Source: Achromobacter sp. UMC46
GTDB lineage: Bacteria; Pseudomonadota; Gammaproteobacteria; Burkholderiales; Burkholderiaceae_B
Length of the DNA stretch: 64,000 nt
NCBI RefSeq assembly: GCF_014170335.1
Contig: NZ_LZZS01000003.1
Coordinates: forward strand, 372,001 to 436,000
Direction: 5' to 3'
The notes below the pieces were generated by a model, which was given only the letters and a program-made list of their open reading frames with translations, did not search any database and was not told where the DNA came from. Made by a program: the position numbers and the translations under genes. How positions within the stretch are numbered: position 1 is the first letter of the stretch; every line of letters begins with the position of its first letter. Below are positions 62,595 to 64,000 of the stretch, piece by piece.

Positions 62595-62614
62595 GGCGGG
62601 GGGGCAATGCAAAA

Positions 62615-62633
62615 GGCGGGCCGTGGGCCCGCC
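62615..62633 (-). other. Intercistronic hairpin between binding protein and permease genes
   Basis: GGCGGGC (62615-62621) and GCCCGCC (62627-62633) form a perfect 7-bp stem. Such hairpins often stabilise the upstream binding-protein mRNA and give it higher expression than the permease. Confidence 0.45.
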
Positions 62634-62675
62634 CGCCGCGCTCAAAAGGGGCGCGAATTCAAAGGGGGCGCGACG

Positions 62676-63698
62676 TTATTGGAATGGCGGCGAATACAGC
62701 AGGCCGCCCTGGTTCCACTGCGCGTTCAAGCCGCGGTCCAGCTTCAACGGCGTGGCCGCGCCCAAGTTACGGTCCCACACTTCGCCATAGTTGCCCACGG
62801 CCTTGATGGCGTTCTTCGCCCAGCTTTCATCCAGGCCGAAGCTCTTGCCGATGCCCGCGTCCACGCCCAGCAGGCGGCGGACTTGCGCATCGGTGCTTTG
62901 CGCCTGGCTGTCGGCGTTCTTCGCCGTGATGCCCAGCTCTTCGGCGGCGACCAGCGCGTTGACGGTCCAGCGCACGATGGCCGCCCAGTTGGCGTCGTCC
63001 TGGCGCACGAACGGGCCCAGTGGCGACTTGTTGATCCGCTCGGGCAAGATCACGAAATCGTCCGGCTTGCCGGCGCGCGCGGCGCGGCTGGCCGCCAGCG
63101 TGGAAGCATCCGACAGATAGACGTCGCAGCGGCCGGCGTAGAAGGCCTGTTCCAGTTCCACCAGGTTCTCGATCACCACCGGCCGGTACGTGAGCTGGTG
63201 CTTCTTGAAGTAGTCGACCAGATTCTGTTCGTTGACGGTGCCGGGCTGCACGCAGACCTGGGCGCCATCCAGCTCGGTGGCGCTTTTGACTCCCAGCCTG
63301 GCGGGCACCAGGAAGCCCTGGCCGTCATAGAAGACAATGCCGGCGGACACGATGCCCAGGCCCGCGTCGCGGCTGGATGTGATGGTGGTGTTGCGGTTCA
63401 GCACGTCGATCTCGCCGGATTGCAGCGCGGGGAAGCGCTGCTGCGAACTGAGCGGCACGAAGCGCGTCTTCTCGCCGTCACCCAGCACGGCGGCGGCCAA
63501 TGCGCGGCACAGGTCCGCGTCCAGGCCGGTCCAGCGGCCTTGCTTGTCGGCGATCGACAGGCCTGCCGAACCCTGGCTGACGCCGCATACCAGTTCGCCG
63601 CGCTTCTTGATGGCGTCGACCGTGCCGGCCTGGGCGGCGCCTGTGATCGTCAGCGCTGCAATCACGCCCGCCGCTTTGAATAGTTGAGTCAATCGCAT
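62676..63698 (-). CDS. Polar amino acid ABC transporter substrate-binding protein (AapJ-like)
   Basis: This 340-residue periplasmic binding protein has a signal peptide ending in TITGAAQAGTVDAIKKRG. The family 3 motifs are CGVSQGSAGLSIADKQGRWTGLDADLCRALAAAV and VDVLNRNTTITSSRDAGLG. The paired cysteines and the length match AapJ/BztA, which bind glutamate, aspartate and related amino acids. The start is the ATG at 63698 after GGGAA; a longer in-frame stretch to 63917 runs through the promoter region. It heads an operon with the fused permease. Confidence 0.92.
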   Translation of the reverse strand: MRLTQLFKAAGVIAALTITGAAQAGTVDAIKKRGELVCGVSQGSAGLSIADKQGRWTGLDADLCRALAAAVLGDGEKTRFVPLSSQQRFPALQSGEIDVLNRNTTITSSRDAGLGIVSAGIVFYDGQGFLVPARLGVKSATELDGAQVCVQPGTVNEQNLVDYFKKHQLTYRPVVIENLVELEQAFYAGRCDVYLSDASTLAASRAARAGKPDDFVILPERINKSPLGPFVRQDDANWAAIVRWTVNALVAAEELGITAKNADSQAQSTDAQVRRLLGVDAGIGKSFGLDESWAKNAIKAVGNYGEVWDRNLGAATPLKLDRGLNAQWNQGGLLYSPPFQ

Positions 63699-63785
63699 GC
63701 CGTTCCCGTATTGTCTGTATGCAAGAAAGGCATGAATTATGGGCGGGCGCCGCGGGTTTTCGAGCGACTGTATGGTGATATGAAT

Positions 63786-63805
63786 ATAAGAACTAAGCCT
63801 TATCC
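63786..63805. promoter_or_regulatory. ATAAG inverted repeat in the AapJ-type/aminotransferase divergent region
   Basis: ATAAGAA (63786-63792) and CTTATCC (63799-63805) flank six bases. Read on the minus strand this is GGATAAG-N6-TTCTTAT, the same ends as the 56937-56962 element with a shorter spacer. It lies between the amino acid transporter and the gene starting at 63868. Confidence 0.45.
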
Positions 63806-63867
63806 AGATCCGCGTCATATACCTAGAATTCCGGCATACCAAGTTGGAATTACACGGAAGGTCGCGC

Positions 63868-64000
63868 ATGAGCTGGCAGGACGAATTCAGGCAGTTGTTT
63901 CCCATCACGCGTGACAAGGCCTACGCCAACATCGCCTACACCAGCCCGCTGTCGCCCAAGGTGGCGGACGCGGTCGCCGCCTTCTTCGATGGCATCACGC
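63868..64000 (+). CDS. Class V aminotransferase-like protein (N-terminal fragment)
   Basis: About 44 codons are visible before the right edge, starting at the ATG at 63868 behind GGAAGG. The text FRQLFPITRDKAYANIAYTS, then PLSPKVADAVAAFF, resembles the N-terminus of class V aminotransferases of the isopenicillin-N epimerase/cysteine desulfurase-like group, where a short helix precedes a Tyr/Asn-rich substrate loop. It is divergent from the amino acid transporter, and a linked role in amino acid metabolism is inferred. The family call is moderate because only the beginning is present. Confidence 0.6.
   Translation, partial: MSWQDEFRQLFPITRDKAYANIAYTSPLSPKVADAVAAFFDGIT

Noticed and set aside
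1-64000. CRISPR arrays, tRNA genes, insertion sequences and prophage
   Set aside because: No regular direct repeats with spacers, no recognisable tRNA cloverleaf and no transposase or phage genes were seen while reading both strands. A tool-based scan would be more sensitive.

Overview
The window is GC-rich (roughly two thirds G+C by eye) and densely coded. Its gene families point to a betaproteobacterium of the Alcaligenaceae, most likely Achromobacter or a close Bordetella relative: two Bug-type periplasmic receptors, IclR and LysR regulators beside small catabolic operons, a Fur/FecI/FecR/TonB-receptor iron unit, and a full narK1K2-narGHJI-narXL respiratory cluster. The assignment rests on gene content and order, not on a search. 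No tRNA, rRNA, insertion sequence, prophage or CRISPR array was seen. No gene-free stretch exceeds 300 bases; the largest gaps are about 263 bp (13646-13908) and 258 bp (27858-28115), and both are described below.

Region 1 (1-8564) looks like a mevalonate / 3-hydroxy-3-methylglutarate catabolic locus made of two convergent operons. The rightward operon has an HMG-CoA-lyase-type enzyme, a class III CoA transferase and a Bug receptor, with a divergent IclR regulator that runs off the left edge. The leftward operon has degradative HMG-CoA reductase and two tripartite-tricarboxylate-transporter-like membrane proteins, with a divergent MocR-type regulator and a clear repeated operator. Region 2 (8555-11651) is the anaerobic class III ribonucleotide reductase system. 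Here the glycyl-radical tail of NrdD is a separate small ORF, and the promoter carries an FNR-type box and two NrdR boxes.

Region 3 (11688-24626) covers iron and oxidative stress: PepSY/DUF3325 membrane proteins, a ferritin-like protein with a large catalase, and a Fur-box-preceded FecI/FecR/TonB receptor set. It ends with a Bug receptor, an M20 peptidase and a LysR regulator. Region 4 (24666-37822) holds a CheB-CheR-PAS-histidine kinase fusion, an MdtABC-type RND efflux operon with a Fur-like box, a membrane diguanylate cyclase and an unrecognised acidic protein.

Region 5 (37839-56861) is an anaerobic nitrate respiration island: nnrS (with an NsrR-type box), narK1, narK2, narGHJI, a parvulin, moaA, a beta carbonic anhydrase, mobB, narXL and ubiUVT. 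It brings together nitrate transport, the reductase, its molybdenum cofactor, its two-component regulation, NO defence and oxygen-independent ubiquinone synthesis. narK1 and narG share an upstream two-block motif that I could not assign to a known regulator.

Region 6 (57024-64000) holds an MHS-family transporter, an acetylpolyamine-amidohydrolase-like enzyme and a LysR regulator. It also holds a polar amino acid ABC system whose two permeases are fused in one protein, and the start of a class V aminotransferase-like gene. Similar palindromes precede both halves of this region.
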